The notes below the pieces were generated by a model. It had not been told where the DNA came from, searched no databases, and saw nothing but the letters and a program-made list of their open reading frames with translations. This document shows, piece after piece, positions 36,751 to 49,330 of a stretch of DNA of 64,000 nucleotides. Where the stretch lies: NCBI RefSeq assembly GCF_003945595.2, contig NW_024104162.1:1984001-2048000 (forward strand), written 5' to 3'. The position numbers were made by a program, and so were the translations under genes. The DNA comes from Pipra filicauda (taxonomy: Eukaryota > Chordata > Aves > Passeriformes > Pipridae). Position 1 is the stretch's first letter; the number at the start of each line of letters is the position of its first letter.

Positions 36751-38029
36751 CAGGGCAAAAATCAAGCCAAAAGAACCTTTTCTGCCTCCTCACTTTGGCC
36801 TCTTTCTGCTCTTCAAAAGGAAAGCAATCCTAAAGGTTTGCCACATATATTGTCAAGATGCAAAGAGGAAAGACAAGCCTGTCTAAGAAAATGAAGTTTT
36901 TTCCCAATAAACTATTTTTTTGCTAATTGGTTCCTTTTAATCTTCTGGAAGCAGACTTCTCCAGGCTTGTTTTTTGCAGCAGAGGATGGAAAAATGGTCA
37001 CCTGTCTTAACACGTGCAGGTAATGCCACTGAATTTCATTTCCCAAACATCCCTGCCTTTGACTGTTCTTTCTCATCTACCATCCCTCAGCAGGGCTGAT
37101 CTCCTGATTGCTGCAGAAATGAAACAATTTTGCTGTTGAAAAGTGCCACAATCCTGAATCTGCACTACTGCTTGTAACATTGGACTTGATCTGATTTAGT
37201 CCTGGCCTTGGCAAAATAGATACAGGTGTTTCTTGCTGCCAAGGGTTTGGCTTTTTCTTTCCAGAACGTTCCTCATAAGGCTGAAATACCCCCAGAGTTG
37301 CTCTTTTCCTTTAAATATATAAATAGGAAGAACCCCTGATCTCCTTTCCATGAGCTTGTTGTCTCAGCACTTTAAATTAAACCTCATGCCTCAGTATTTT
37401 CCCTTTCCTTTTAACCAAAGCCTCACATGGCGAGAAGCAGCTGTGTCACCTCCCTGGCTCCCTTTTGGCTCCTTTCTTGCCCATGCCCCTGGAACGGAGA
37501 GCCCACCCTGCCCACCTATTTCTGCTGTGGCTGTGGAGGTTGCTGCTCACCAGCCAGAATCGGGTCAGGATGTTCTCCTGGAGTTGTTTGTTCCAGTGAC
37601 GAAGTGTGGGTGCAGAGCAAGCTGGGCTGATGAGGTGGGCACACAAGTGGGAACCAGTGTGGGTGCTGAAGCCCAGCCCCAGGTATGAATGCTGGGGAGG
37701 GAGTTAAGACCTGGTAAATTTATGTTCTCTGAGTATTTTTTTGTTGCTGTGGAGCCTGAGTGTTGCTCTGACATATTCCCAGGGTCTCAGGTTCTCACAC
37801 CCTGCCGGATTTCAGGAAGGAGGAATCCAGGTGAAGAAGCTTGTGTGTGATGGGGGAGGAAAGGAGGAGATCCATGTGAAAAGAGCAAGAGGAGATCCAG
37901 AATCAGAGGCTGAGTGTTACTGTCAAGTTGCACCGTTGTGTGGATGACGGTATACTCGGCCAAGGGTGTATTTATAGAGGAACATAAATCATACACACAT
38001 GCCCTGTTCTGAGCACTGCACACCTCCGG

Positions 38030-38275
38030 TATATGTATCTCTAATTAACCAGCCATGGAGAGGGAAACAGGATTGGAGCTCGCAGCCCCAGCTCCGTTCG
38101 CCGACAAAGCCGTGCTCTCCGTCCTAGCGGTGCCTACATTTATCTTTCCTGCAGCAGTGTTTAAAGTGAAAAGGGAGTATCAGGAGAGTTTGATAGGATC
38201 CAATTAAATTCCAGCAGATAAAATAATGATGAATTGCAGTTGAGCCCTGGCGAGACGCGATGTACATTACTGCCG
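38030..38275 (+). promoter_or_regulatory. Candidate conserved intronic enhancer
   Basis: The segment has CTCTAATTAACCAG near its start, GCCTACATTTATCTTTCC in the middle, and CAATTAAATTCC plus AAATAATGATGAATTG near its end, with several CpG-containing words between (GTTCGCCGACAAAGCCG). Complex, non-repetitive sequence of this kind in a developmental gene intron is often conserved. No alignment was possible here. Confidence 0.3.
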
Positions 38276-41200
38276 TCCCCATAGTGCAGGGAAGGAGTTG
38301 AGGTCATCAACTACAGAAAAATAGGACACAGCTGCAGCCCAAGCTCTCCTCCAGAAATGCAGCCCAGGGGGATGGTGCATGTGGGAGTAAGGGTTGTTGC
38401 ACGGGAAATTTGGATGTGTGGGTTTCCTTGCAGAGGAGCAGCCCCTCCGCTGCCTTCCCCCGGGCTGGGCTGTGCAGATTGCGGCTGGAGTGGGATGGAT
38501 GCCCTGTGGCAAGGGATCTGAGGGCTGGGGGGGTCACCCTGCTTCCCCTGGCCTGGGAAGGGCTAGTGCTTTGGCTAGTTGGTACAAGCACTTGCAGGAG
38601 CATCCTGAAGTGCATCTCAGTGTGATCTGCCCCCAGATCAGCAGCTCTGTCCCCTGTGTGGCTCCCTGGAGGCACCTTCTCCAAGTGCTGAATCCCTCAT
38701 CCCAAGGGAAGCTGGGCAACTGTCGGTGCCTGTTACTGCTAGCTGGTGGGTGGGAAAGCAGTGGGCTTGCTAGAACTGAAAGTGGGACCTTCAGGGCAGG
38801 TGACACCCACAGCCCTTGCAATGTGCAAGGCTGGTGGCATCCCCTGCATGGGGACGGGGCGGATGTGAAAAGTGTATGAGGTTGTTGGTTGCTACTTGGG
38901 AAGATGCCTGAGGTAAGTTTTGGGTGAAAAGCCTTGAGAAAGGCTTAGCGGTGAGTTCTCTTGCCTGAACTGCATCTCTACAGAGGGAGACCTTGCTAGG
39001 AAGGCTGGTATCCAGGTCGGTGGGGCTGAAGCATCCTCTGTCATCTCTTCCATATTTGCCTTGTAAGCTCTCCCAGAGAGGGATGGAGAGGCTGGCTGGG
39101 TTAGGTAAGGAGCCAGGCAGCTCATATTTCAGTTGCTGACTCACTTGATGACATCTTTTCTCCCATCTCCTTCTGTGGACTGTGCTGCATGAGAGCACTT
39201 CTCTTCTGGGTGCCGTTGGTTTGCTCTCAGGGCTGTGCCTGTTGTTTTTTGCTCTCAAACATCCCTTTCCCACAACTTGTCCTTGTAGCAACTGCCAAAC
39301 CAAATTGTCCTTTGGCACAGCCAAGTGGTCTTGGGCACCTTTGTAGAGCAAAATCTGGTCTGATAACAGAACTGCCTGGGTAGGTGCATTCCCCCACTCA
39401 CACTCATCCTGCTGCTTATCCCAGGCTGCTGCCAGCCACCGGGATTGATTAACTGGGAAGTTAATAACAGTTAAGTATTTAATGGATGTTTAGCACTGTG
39501 TTAGCTCGAAGCAGGGAGGAGCCAGCATGCTGGGACCTCCTGGCTGTCTGTGGGCTCTTGTCTGGATCCTATAGGATGGACAGATTGGTAAGCAACCTTT
39601 GCCTGATCCCCACCTGCTTTCAGGTCAGGAAGGTGGCTGCTGCTTTGCTTGGATGCTGCCATCTCCCTGAGTGTGGCTGTGGCTGTGCCTGTGGGTGGAG
39701 AGGGCACCTTCCTACCTGCACTATGGCAAGGGCAGCTGCGAGGAGGCCTTTCAGAAACATCCTTCAAAGTAGGAGAAGCTTTGGGAATTAGAGAGGGATC
39801 TGATGGATCTGGATGGATTAGATCTGATGGATCTCTGCGTCCCAGAAGGCTGAGCCCAGAGCCTCTGTGGCCGCAGCTCCTGTCCCTGAGCAGCCAATCA
39901 TGACTCCAACTCTGGCATCCTACAGGGACCAGTAACAGCATCCAAGTCACAGACTCGCTGCTGTCTCCACAGGGCAGGTGAGAGGCTGCTGACAGACTTG
40001 CAGATGCCAAGGACACATTTTTCATTGATATCCACGTTCTCTTGGTGATCCCATGCCATGAACACCAGCTGGGGCAACAACTCCTGCTCTGCCACTTCCC
40101 TTCACACAGTCCTGTGCTCCCACTGCTCCCCGCTGTCCACTCCACCTCCGTTCCACAGCAAATTCAGCATCCTCAGCACTTGTCCTTTTCCAGAGGGAGA
40201 CAGTCTTTCGTGCAATTGCTCTGTTGCCATCTCGGGACTGGTGCACGAAGAGTTAATGTTCTCCCTCCCTCTCCCCCTATTCTTCTTCCTCCAACCCACC
40301 TCCCAGAAGAACTAATTTCCAAAAGCAGCCGGGGCAGAGAGATGCAAATAAGTGTTTTGGACAGCTGCAGGCTGGATGCCTTCCCGAGATGCCAGGGCCC
40401 CAAATGAGACATGTCAGAGTACAAATTGAAAATGCCAATTTCACTTACGCTGCCACGTGGCTCGTCACAGCTAAATTCTGCTCCGGCGCCGGCACCGCCC
40501 TCCCCAGCACATGCTCCCTCCTGCTGCCAGGGAATGGTCTCTGCTCACTGCTCTGGGTCTGGCTGGCTCCTCGTCATGGTCCTGTTGAGGATATCCTTGG
40601 ATTGGGGGTAGGATAGAGGAAGGTGAACAGATCTGTACTCCTAGCCTGGTTCTGGCTCCATCTTTGCAGGTCTGGTGACGGGAATGTTGCTGAGAGGCTC
40701 TGTTGGTAGATGGTAGGTGGTGGGGATGTGATGAAGGTCCTCTGAGCAAGCATGGAAAGAGGTGCCATGTCTGAGAGGCTGCATGGTGGGGCTGATGGGG
40801 CTCTGCCTGTAGAGGGGAGATGTTGGTGGAGCTGTTGCATTTGCAGTTGGAGGTGTGGCTCCTGGACAAAGGATTCACTAGCCAAAAGCTATAACAGAGG
40901 ACCAAGCTTGGCCTCTCATTTGCACCCTGTAGGGCTGAGGGTGGTATGTTGCCATAGCCATGTCTCACATTGGGCATGTGCCCCATTTTGGTGCCGTGTC
41001 TGATGCTGGACTGGTGATGCTGCCTGGCTGGGAGAGACTCAGCACAGAAGGGACCAGCTTTGATGGTCAGGTGAGAAGGACCCAAGTGTCCCTTGCTTTC
41101 CCGAACCACCTGGGCATGCTGACTTCCTTCATGAGCTACATCCCTGTCTCCTGTGGAGTGGAGTGGTCCTGGGTCTTTGTGGGGCAGCAGCTGGGGCACT

Positions 41201-42466
41201 GCTGGAGGCGATGCTGAGGCCACCTCCTCCTGTACAGCACCGGGGCTGCGAAAGGTGACTCTGGGACTGGCTGGAGGTGGTGGCAGGGCTGTGTCCTGCC
41301 TGTGGCTGGGTGAACCTCTGCCAGTGCGTCCGCTGCTCCCTAACAAACTCCAGCAACCCATGAATCATTCATTTAATCTCTCCTGACACGCCTGTCATTT
41401 TCTCAGGCGAGGAGTGGGGAATCTCTTGCCGAAGGAGGTCATAGCTGTCAGGGATGGTTCCAACTGCCTTCCTGCCTCCATATCGATTAAACCTCTCTGT
41501 CTGTGTGCAGGGGCTTTGTAGGGAATATTGATGGGGCTGCTGGGAGTGGGACTCAGGTGTTGAAGCAGGGGAGAGGGATCTGGGTTGGGAGGAGACACTG
41601 GCCAAGCTGGAAGGAACAATGGAGGTGGATATGTCTGAACAGCAGCAGGGGCTGGGACCTGAGTTTGGGGTACCCTAGAGCTGGGGAACAGGATTCCCTG
41701 GCATCACCTCCCTACATGGGAGCTCAGGGGATCAGGGTGGTGGTGCCAACCCTGAAATGGAGTGCGTCTGATGTCTGAGAACAGTGTGGGGCTGGGAGCA
41801 GGGCAACTGGAGTTGCAGTGTGGAGGAGAGGGCTGCTCTCTTCTGAGACCTTTCTGAGGGCTGGTGTGACATCAAGATGGTCCTTGGCTTTGTCCCATCC
41901 ACAGCCATGTGGCCACAGCTTTGTATAATTGTGTTATGGGCGGTGGGGCTGGAGGGGTCCACAAGGGACATCCTCCCACTGGCTGTTGGAGGTGACTGAA
42001 TCCACTCCTGTGATGTGCCCAGGCTTCATTAGTGATGACCATAATCTCAAACATCCAACTGAGCATCCCTGGAGTGGGGAGGACATGGGGGAGGGCTCAG
42101 GTGCCCGGTGAGGAGAGATGTGTCTGTGCTGCACAGTCACCATCTGTTTCCTCTTCTCCCAGCAGCAGCAGCTTCAGACCTTTGACTTAATGGGGTTGGA
42201 GTCTATTTAGAAACCCTCTGTTTTGCTGCTTTACCTTTTTTTGCCAGTCCAATCCACTGGTTTCATGTGCCGTGTCTGATGCTTTGACCAGTCGCTGTCA
42301 GACCTGCTTGTTCCTAGACAGCAAGTCCCAACGAGGCCCTCATCCCTCTCCTCTGGGCTGATGGGAGACATCCATGTAATGGGATCGTATGTCTCTCCAT
42401 GCCTCTCACTGGGACATTTTGCCTCAACGATTAATGGGTTCTGCCTCCTTCTGTCTCCTTCTGCAG

Positions 42467-42563
42467 TATTTCTATGAAGGGAATGACATCAGCGACCTGC
42501 CCGTCAACTTGTCTGTGGTCTGGAACGGGAACTTCGTCATTGACAACCCTCAGAACATCCAGG
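42467..42563 (+). CDS. PLXNA1: Plexin-A1 exon: end of IPT-like fold
   Basis: A 97-nt exon starting between codons and ending one base into an Ala codon. It encodes [20 protein letters not shown] followed by [12 protein letters not shown], the closing strands of the IPT-like domain just before PSI-3. NLS is a potential glycosylation site. The donor is GTGAGT at 42564. Confidence 0.95.
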
Positions 42564-42892
42564 GTGAGTGAGGGATGGGATCAGGGTGGGAAAGCTGTCT
42601 GGAGCTGCCCCAGCCTCCAGCTCACCTCTCTCCCCTGCTCCTTCCCCAGTTTGCACCAGTGCCTTGTAGAAGGGAACAATGTTGACAAGGTTTCTAAACA
42701 AGAGGCTTTTCTCCAAGAAGCTTTGGGAGAGAACCCAAAGCTCTGCTTTGGTGTTGAGTCCAAGGTGCTGGTGCGTCCTGTTGCCCTGTGAGTTGGTGGG
42801 AGGGGGCAAGAGCAGGTACCCTTTTCCCTAAAACCTTTTGCCCATGGGCTCTGGGGCCCATGCTGACCCCTGCACTCCTCCTGCTGTTACAG
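42564..42892 (+). other. Short intron before PSI-3
   Basis: A 329-bp GT-AG intron that splits an Ala codon (G|CC). Nothing else is seen in it. Confidence 0.85.
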
Positions 42893-43083
42893 CCCACCTG
42901 TACAAGTGCTCAGCCCTACGGGAGAGCTGCGGGCTGTGCCTCAAGGCTGACCCGCGCTTCGAGTGCGGCTGGTGCGTGTCGGAGAGACGCTGCTCCCTGC
43001 GGCAGCACTGCCTGGCCTACGAGAGCAGCTGGATGCACGCCAGCAGCGGCAACAGCCGCTGCACTGACCCCAAGATCACCAAG
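42893..43083 (+). CDS. PLXNA1: Plexin-A1 exon: PSI domain 3
   Basis: A 191-nt exon encoding the third PSI domain. It reads [20 protein letters not shown], then [19 protein letters not shown], then a Cys in [11 protein letters not shown]. The cysteine pattern and CGWC core are complete. It ends between codons before GTACGT at 43084. The domain is part of the rigid extracellular ring of class A plexins. Confidence 0.96.
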
Positions 43084-46000
43084 GTACGTGGGGACAGATG
43101 AGTGGAGATGGCCCAGGAAGGGGACATGGAAGATGGGCGTAGAGATGGGGATGGGGCTCTCTGGTGGCGCCTCATAGCAGCCAAATCTACTCGATGTTTG
43201 TGTAGTACTTGAATGTTTTTTGTTGCCAATTTAATTTCCAAGGCTAAAATCCACTCTCCCCCACCCCCATGCTCTGGGCCTTCTGGCCCATTTCCGAGAT
43301 TCCCACCATTCCTGCACATGACTGGAGGATCCAGGAAAGATGCAGCTCCAGGGTGCTCATGTTGCTGTGTTTTCTGGGGCCAGTAGTTCATCATCATCCC
43401 CTTTCCCTGAAAGCTTTTTTGACCTTTGCTTAATAAGATTGTGTATATTCATGTTCACATGCCTTTTGGGCCAAGATCAAGGTTCACAAGGAGGGACTGG
43501 TGGGTATTTTGGCTGGATACCTTCTGCTTACCCATGGCTGGCTGGGCCTCAGTGGTGTTAATTACTGGAGACTTAGCACAGGATCTGATCTGTTTGAGTT
43601 TCAGTGCCTTATCTGATGGAAGCTGGAAATGAGAGTCTTGGCTTTTCTCTGTGCATGCTGCCTGCCTCTTGCATAGCATGGGCACTGCAGTGTGCTGGGT
43701 GGCAGCCATGTGGGGAAGGGGGGAACACCCCAACAGGCATGTCCCTGCCTGCAAAGAGCCCTGCCTGCGAGAAGTACTGCCTGCAGAGAGCTGCTCGGGG
43801 CTGGTGGAGTGCTGGCAGGAGAAGGGATCCATTCCTGGGGAAGTGGGATTAAGCCTCAGAGTCCACATCCCTACAAGGAGGTCTGCTGTTTTGTGTGGAG
43901 CTGCAGGGCTCCCTGTTCCCAGTGGCTTCTCACCATGCTCAGGCTGAACTTCCCAAGTCTGGATCCCTAGGGATGATGGGGGTGGAGACTGCAGTGGCCA
44001 GGTCACGGCCAGGGTGGCCTCTTTTTAGGCTGTGCCCTGTCCTCTTTTGTGTTCATGTGACTGGGCTGCAGGCATTCACACACATGCTACTCACAGCAGC
44101 TTCCCAGCAGCTGATGGTGTCCAGGGTTGGTAGCAGCTCTCCTGCCCTGCATCGTTATGAAATTTTGCAGTAACTGTAGGTGCAGCAGGAACAGAGCTGT
44201 TAGCAGGTGGGCTTGATGCCACTCTGCATTAGTGCCATGGGGGTTGGCAGTCCTGTGGATGTGTAGCTGTTGCTGTGATGCTCCTCCAGCACCCTGCCTG
44301 TAGCCTGCTGCTTCCCACTGCCCCAGTCCCACATCTGGGCTGTGGGCAGGCTTGGAAATGGTCCAGAGAGAAGCCTGGTGCAGAGAGGGCAGCATGGGCT
44401 GATGGGGGAAAAGAGTCTCCTACAGTGATTTCATGAGGAGCTGGAGCCTCCTTCTTGCCCAGCCCACTGGAGTGCAGGTGTCTCCATGGGTGCTGGGGCT
44501 GGCTGGGAGATGGCCGTGGTTCTTCACCCTTGGAGTGAAGAATCACTTACCCATTGCCCAGTGGTGGGGACAAGCTCCTTCCAGACCTCTGCGGTGTCTT
44601 GCCTGGTGCTCTCTGTGACCCTCAGAGTGATATCCTTTCCCTTGGGAAGGGGGAATCTCTTGGCCTCAGCACCTCCTGGCCCTGCTGCGGCCGCCAGAGC
44701 TGAGAGCAAGCCAGCTGCTTGTACCCACTAGAGCCGTTCGCTTGTTGATGTAAAAGGACCCTGTGAAACCAATTAGGAGAAAAGCAGCAGTGTTTGTTGG
44801 GGCCAGGGGTCCAGAGGTTGAAGGGGGAAAAGGGGAGGCTCCAGCAGCCCCTGCTCTCCTTCTCAGCTCCCTCGTCCTGCACACCTTGTTTAGCTGTGAC
44901 CTCCCTGTGCTGGGCGACCAACGATGTAATTTCATTCCCGGGCTCATTCCTCCCCGAACCATGGCCCTTGTCAGCTTTGCTGCGGAGGAGGAGGAGGAAT
45001 TGAACATGCCGGAGCAGCTTTTAACACTCATTTAGAAACACCAAACAAACAGCCGCTGCTTGCCAGCCACCCTGGCGGAGCTTGATTTAAGGGGAAGACC
45101 CAACCTGATGCTGGCTGCAGCTGCCAGAGCGAGCTCCAATCCCGTACTTGGGCAGGGGCTGAAGAGGGTTTGGGCAAACAGTGGTTCCCCACAGCCCTGG
45201 AGGGTTTTGTTGCTGTGTAAATGGTAAGCTGTAGTTGCCTTGGTGGGAGTCAGGGCCCAGGCACCAGGCCCAGCTCTGCTGTCCTGGGACATGTCCCATG
45301 GGTTGCCTTGTGTGCGGGGGAACTGACTGCCCCTGTTGAAGTTTGTGTGTGCTGAAGGTGACCAGCCCAGTGTGAATCCAGAGGGCAGAGGTTAACCCTA
45401 GCAGCGATGGCTGCAGTGGGTCCGTGCAGAAACAGCCCCTGGCTCCATGTGGTCCATCAGGGCTGGTACGTGGACTGTGTCTGCTGCTGCACATTTCCCA
45501 CCCCCAGCTCATCTGCCTTTCCTCCCGCGGAGGTGATGTCCGGGAGTGAGCCCTGCACGAGTAGTAGGAGGAGGCAAAAGACGAGGAGGCTCCAGCTGGC
45601 TCAGGCCCCAGGGTTGCAACTGCCCAGATTTGCCAGGAATGCAAAGAGCTTGCATGTGCTTGGTTGTGGCCTGAGCCTGTCCAGGAGCTGGGCTTGGTGC
45701 AGGCAGGGGTGCCTTCTGGTGCTAGAGGGGCTCTTGGCCAATGCTGCAGGAGCAGAGAAGGGCATCACATGCAACAGTCTCTTTCCCTGGGCTAAGATGT
45801 GCTTTCTTCCTGGACTGACCCAGGCCACATTCCTCTCTCCCTGTCCTGCTACCTGCAGCTGCTTTTTGCCCTGCTCTGTTTTGGTGTCACTGGGGTCCAG
45901 CCCCGTCCCCAAACCCGCCTGGGGCGTGCAGCCCTGCCATTCATCCCAGTTAGTGCTGCAGGTGGGCACTGGACCTTGGGGCCAGTGGTGGCTGATGTAA

Positions 46001-46688
46001 AACTGCCTGTAATTGCCTGGTTGGAGGCAGCAATGGGCCCACACCTCTGTTCATCCATCATCCTGCCACCGTCTGTCAGGCCACACCTGTCTGCTTTATT
46101 GGGCATCATCCTGGTAAATGAGGTGCAGCGCTGGGGTCCCGTCCCTTCCCAGACAGCCGGTCTTAGCACAGGGTTTACCGGCAAAGAGAAACCCTTTTCC
46201 CCCCTACCTGCCATTTCCCCCCTCCAGGAACCTGGTCAAGATGCTTTCTCCTTTGAGGTCATCTTGGACGTGGGAACCTCATCCCTGGCTACCTGGGACC
46301 TGGCAAAAAGCCAGGCACACCCAGGTGCTTCCTTGCCGGCTCAGCTGGAGCCGTGGCTGATGCTGCCCTGTCTCGTTCCCATCCCTGTCCTTGTCACCTG
46401 CGAGACAGCTCTGTCCGCAGTGGGGTGTCCAAATCCCAGCCCTCTGCTTAGACACATCTGGTATCTCCTGGCTTGTTCCTGGGGGGATTTGTGGATGCAG
46501 CTGTCACTGGGGAGGTATTTCCTGCTCTGTGGGCAGCTTACAGACACCCTGGCATTTATCATCACCCATCTGCTCCTTGCTGCTCGTAGGGGAGTAACAC
46601 ACATCCTGCGGCTGCCTGGACTGCAGCCTACCTGAGTGAGGTGTCCCTGCGGCTCTTCACCCTTGTGACAGGCCATGCTCTCTCCTAG
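43084..46688 (+). other. Intron after PSI-3
   Basis: A 3605-bp GT-AG intron with no recognised repeat. A mildly AT-richer segment lies at about 44730-45050. A 278-codon frame at 45799-46635 ends near the next exon but does not join it in phase as a conserved sequence, and I treat it as chance. Confidence 0.8.
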
Positions 46689-46840
46689 TTATTCCCTGAG
46701 ACTGGCCCCAGGCAAGGAGGGACCCGTCTGACCATCACTGGCGAGAATCTGGGCCTGAAGTTTGAAGATGTTCGCTGGGGCGTTCGAGTGGGCAAAGTGA
46801 TGTGCATCCCCATCGAGAGCGAGTACATCAGCGCTGAGCA
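46689..46840 (+). CDS. PLXNA1: Plexin-A1 exon: IPT/TIG repeat after PSI-3
   Basis: A 152-nt exon starting between codons and ending two bases into a Gln codon. It encodes [20 protein letters not shown], then [19 protein letters not shown] and [10 protein letters not shown]. The phrase PxxGPxxGGTxLTIxG marks an IPT/TIG repeat. The acceptor is TCCTAG at 46683-46688 and the donor GTAAGT. Confidence 0.96.
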
Positions 46841-47126
46841 GTAAGTGCCTGGTGAGGGGCGGGCGTGCTCCAGATCACCTTGGTAGGTCAGGGACAGGGG
46901 TGCTGGTGCTAAATGCTGCAAAAGGCCTGGAGCTGGCTGGACTGAACTGGGAGAAAAGTACCTGCTGGTTGTGGTTGCTCTGGGAGGAGCCCAGAGGCTT
47001 TGGGGAAGCTCCCTCCATGGCTGGAAGTGCCAACTGCCACCACCTTGATTTCTCATGAATCTACTGGCACCTGAAACCTTTGCTTTGGTGCCAGGACACT
47101 GAGAGCTTCTTCCCCTCATCCTTTAG
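46841..47126 (+). other. Small intron in IPT repeat
   Basis: A 286-bp intron that splits a Gln codon (CA|G). Nothing else is recognisable. Confidence 0.85.
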
Positions 47127-47247
47127 GATTGTGTGTGAAATTGGAGATGCCAGCTCGAGCAAGGTGCATGAGGCACGGGTGGAAGTGTGCATCCGTGACT
47201 GCCTGCCCAACTACCGGGCCACATCCCCCAAGAGCTTCACCTTTGTG
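47127..47247 (+). CDS. PLXNA1: Plexin-A1 exon: end of IPT repeat
   Basis: A 121-nt exon completing the IPT repeat with [20 protein letters not shown] and [20 protein letters not shown]. Three cysteines (VCEI, VCIRDC) are kept. It ends between codons before GTAAGC at 47248. Confidence 0.96.
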
Positions 47248-47586
47248 GTAAGCCCTGTGCCAGGGGACAGGTCTGGCACCCCAGGGGGGAGGTGATGGCG
47301 GGTGGTTTTGGGTGGTTTTCTGTGTGAATTGGAAAATTTACCATCGTTTTCCCGGGGGACAGGTGGGGCTGCCCTGGTCGGGCATTGAGTCATGCTGGTT
47401 GAATTTCTCTGAGTCTGCCACTGCTCTGCCTCCCCACTGTCCTACTGGCACTGCCAGCCCTTAGTACTGTGCCCAGCCCACAGGTCCCTCTTGTCTGTGG
47501 TCCTGTCACCCAGTCGAGGCTGTTTGGGGATGCGGGTTTCGGTTCCCAGCCTGTCTGACTTCAGGGGTGCTCTTTTCCTTTGACAG
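47248..47586 (+). other. Small intron between IPT repeats
   Basis: A 339-bp GT-AG intron with nothing else recognisable. Confidence 0.85.
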
Positions 47587-47723
47587 ACACCCACTTTCTC
47601 CCGTGTGGTCCCAGCCCGGGGTCCTCTCTCCGGCGGCACCTGGATCGCCATCGAAGGCAGCCACCTCAATGCTGGCAGCAATGTCTCTGTGACCATCGGG
47701 GGACGGCCCTGTGCTTTTTCAGG
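47587..47723 (+). CDS. PLXNA1: Plexin-A1 exon: next IPT repeat, first part
   Basis: A 137-nt exon starting between codons and ending two bases into a Gly codon. It reads [20 protein letters not shown], then [19 protein letters not shown] and [14 protein letters not shown] is the entry turn of a further IPT/TIG repeat. NVS is a potential glycosylation site. The donor is GTGAGG at 47724. Confidence 0.96.
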
Positions 47724-48282
47724 GTGAGGGGCACAGAGGAGGGTGGAGGATGGGCTACAGGCACCTTCGAAGGCAGCAGGACCCCCTGACAGAGCAGCAA
47801 CCAGAAGCCTGTGCTGGGAAGCCAGGAGGGATCCCGGGAGCCAAACCCCCTGGGTGGCCAAAGGTGTCTCCTCTTGAAACCTCTGTGTGTCAGAGGCTGC
47901 AGGAAGAGCCCTAAGAACAGGGATTTTTCTCTAAAAGCACAAAGCCCTGAGGCATGAAGTGGATAATTTTTAGATTAGGGATGATAATGGAGCGGCTCTT
48001 TAAATATTTTCCTGTGGTAATTACTGGTTATCAGCCCTAATCGCTGCTGTTTGCAGCAGCCGCAGGATGGGAATGCTCAGGAGCTGCTCAGCCTTTCTTA
48101 GCTGCCTTTTGTTTCATTTCTTGGGTTTTTTTTTTCACTTTTCCTCCTTTCTTTCTTCACCCCCCAGCTGTTTCAGAAGGGGAGAGGGGCTGGGGCAGGG
48201 GGCTCCCAGGCAGCACTGGTCCCCTGGCTGCCCTCGCCTCCCTCCTGCCCAGGCACTGACAGCTTGTGTGTTTTTGCTCCAG
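47724..48282 (+). other. Intron within IPT repeat
   Basis: A 559-bp intron that splits a Gly codon. Its middle, about 47940-48060, is AT-rich with TTTAAATATTTTCC and GGTAATTACTGGTTATCAG, a possible regulatory island. A T/C-rich run follows at 48110-48170. Confidence 0.75.
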
Positions 48283-48450
48283 GAGAAGTGCCCGTGAGAT
48301 CCGGTGCAGGACCCCCCCTGGGCACACCCCCGGCGGCTCTCCCATCCTCATCAACATCAACCGGGCAGAGCTGAGCAACCCAGAGGTGAAGTACAACTAC
48401 ACGGAGGACCCCACCATCCAAAAGATTGATCCCGAATGGAGCATCAACAG
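48283..48450 (+). CDS. PLXNA1: Plexin-A1 exon: IPT repeat, second part
   Basis: A 168-nt exon encoding [20 protein letters not shown] and then [20 protein letters not shown] and [14 protein letters not shown]. The phrase [13 protein letters not shown] is the typical end of this repeat, and the following PEWSIN opens the next. NYT is a potential glycosylation site. It ends two bases into a Ser codon before GTGAGT. Confidence 0.96.
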
Positions 48451-49330
48451 GTGAGTCGTGAGGAGCTTGAGAGATGCTTAGGGGACTGTTTTCCACACGG
48501 ATTCCCTGATTCTAATGGGTACATCTCCGTGGTGCAGTGATAACTGGCAGGCTGCGCTCCAAAGACATGGCGAGAGGAGTGTGAGCAATGGCTTGGCACC
48601 AGGGCCCTGTTAACTCCTGGCCTGCAGTGCTGAGCCTGGCAGGGGGCAAGAGCAGACAGTGCTTTGGATCTGCTTAATTTCAGCTTGACATTTGGCGGCG
48701 GCAAATAAAATTAAAATATTTCCCATTGGGGGATTTTTTGAAATGTTTACATATTTTTCTAAAAGGTTTGAATTGGCTGGAGAGGAGGCAAAGGAATCCA
48801 TTAAGAGCTAGTGCCAAGGGAAACCTTCCCTAGGCTGTTGATGAGGAGCAAGCTCCCCAGGGGCACGGTCGAGCTCTCTGGGACCACAGGGCTTTTAACA
48901 CCAAGCCATTGAGAAGAACTGGCAGGGTTCAGCCTGTCCTGTCACCACTGCATGTGTGATGGAGAAAGGCATGGCAGAGAGGAACTCAACCTCCTTGGGA
49001 TGCCTTCCCATTGTGGATGCTTAGTTGCCTTTAGCTTGGGAGCTGTCTTCAGATCTCAAACCTGGACACAGAGTGGGATATTAGTGTTAATTATCAAGTT
49101 TTATATCTCTGTTTGGCCTCTGGGTCAGCCTAGATGATTTGGCAGTGATGTGTGCCAGATCCTGCCAGCCATGGTGACGTGTGGGTGGGATAAGAAATTC
49201 CTGGGACGTTGTGGTTTATCCAGGCTGGGACAGATGGGCATCTGGCTGGAGAGAATGGGTGCTTTCTTCCTAGAACTGGGGACCCAGTGTGTCAGCTGCC
49301 TTTACTAACCCATGGTCTCCACATCTCTAG
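48451..49330 (+). other. Intron between IPT repeats
   Basis: An 880-bp intron that splits a Ser codon (AG|C). A short AT-rich patch lies at 48700-48770. Nothing else is recognisable. Confidence 0.85.

Larger units (their letters stand above)
33453..42466 (+). other. Large intron before the PSI-3 region
   Basis: A 9014-bp intron. It carries a 25-bp tandem repeat (34541-34607), AT-rich islands at about 36430-36750 and 38030-38275, and a GATCTGATGGATCT direct repeat at 39797 and 39821. No transposon was recognised. Long open frames on both strands (for example 34900-35679 and 40471-41361 on the minus strand) have low-complexity Ser/Pro/Gln/His-rich translations and are taken as chance. Confidence 0.8.

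Noticed and set aside
40471..41361. 296-codon open frame on the minus strand
   Set aside because: The translation is rich in Ser, Pro, Gln and His with no domain or hydrophobic core. It overlaps other frames and has no visible splice or promoter context, so it is a chance frame in GC-rich intron.
45799..46635. 278-codon frame just upstream of an IPT exon
   Set aside because: It is not plexin-like and would break the exact match between the PSI-3 exon end and the next IPT exon at 46689.
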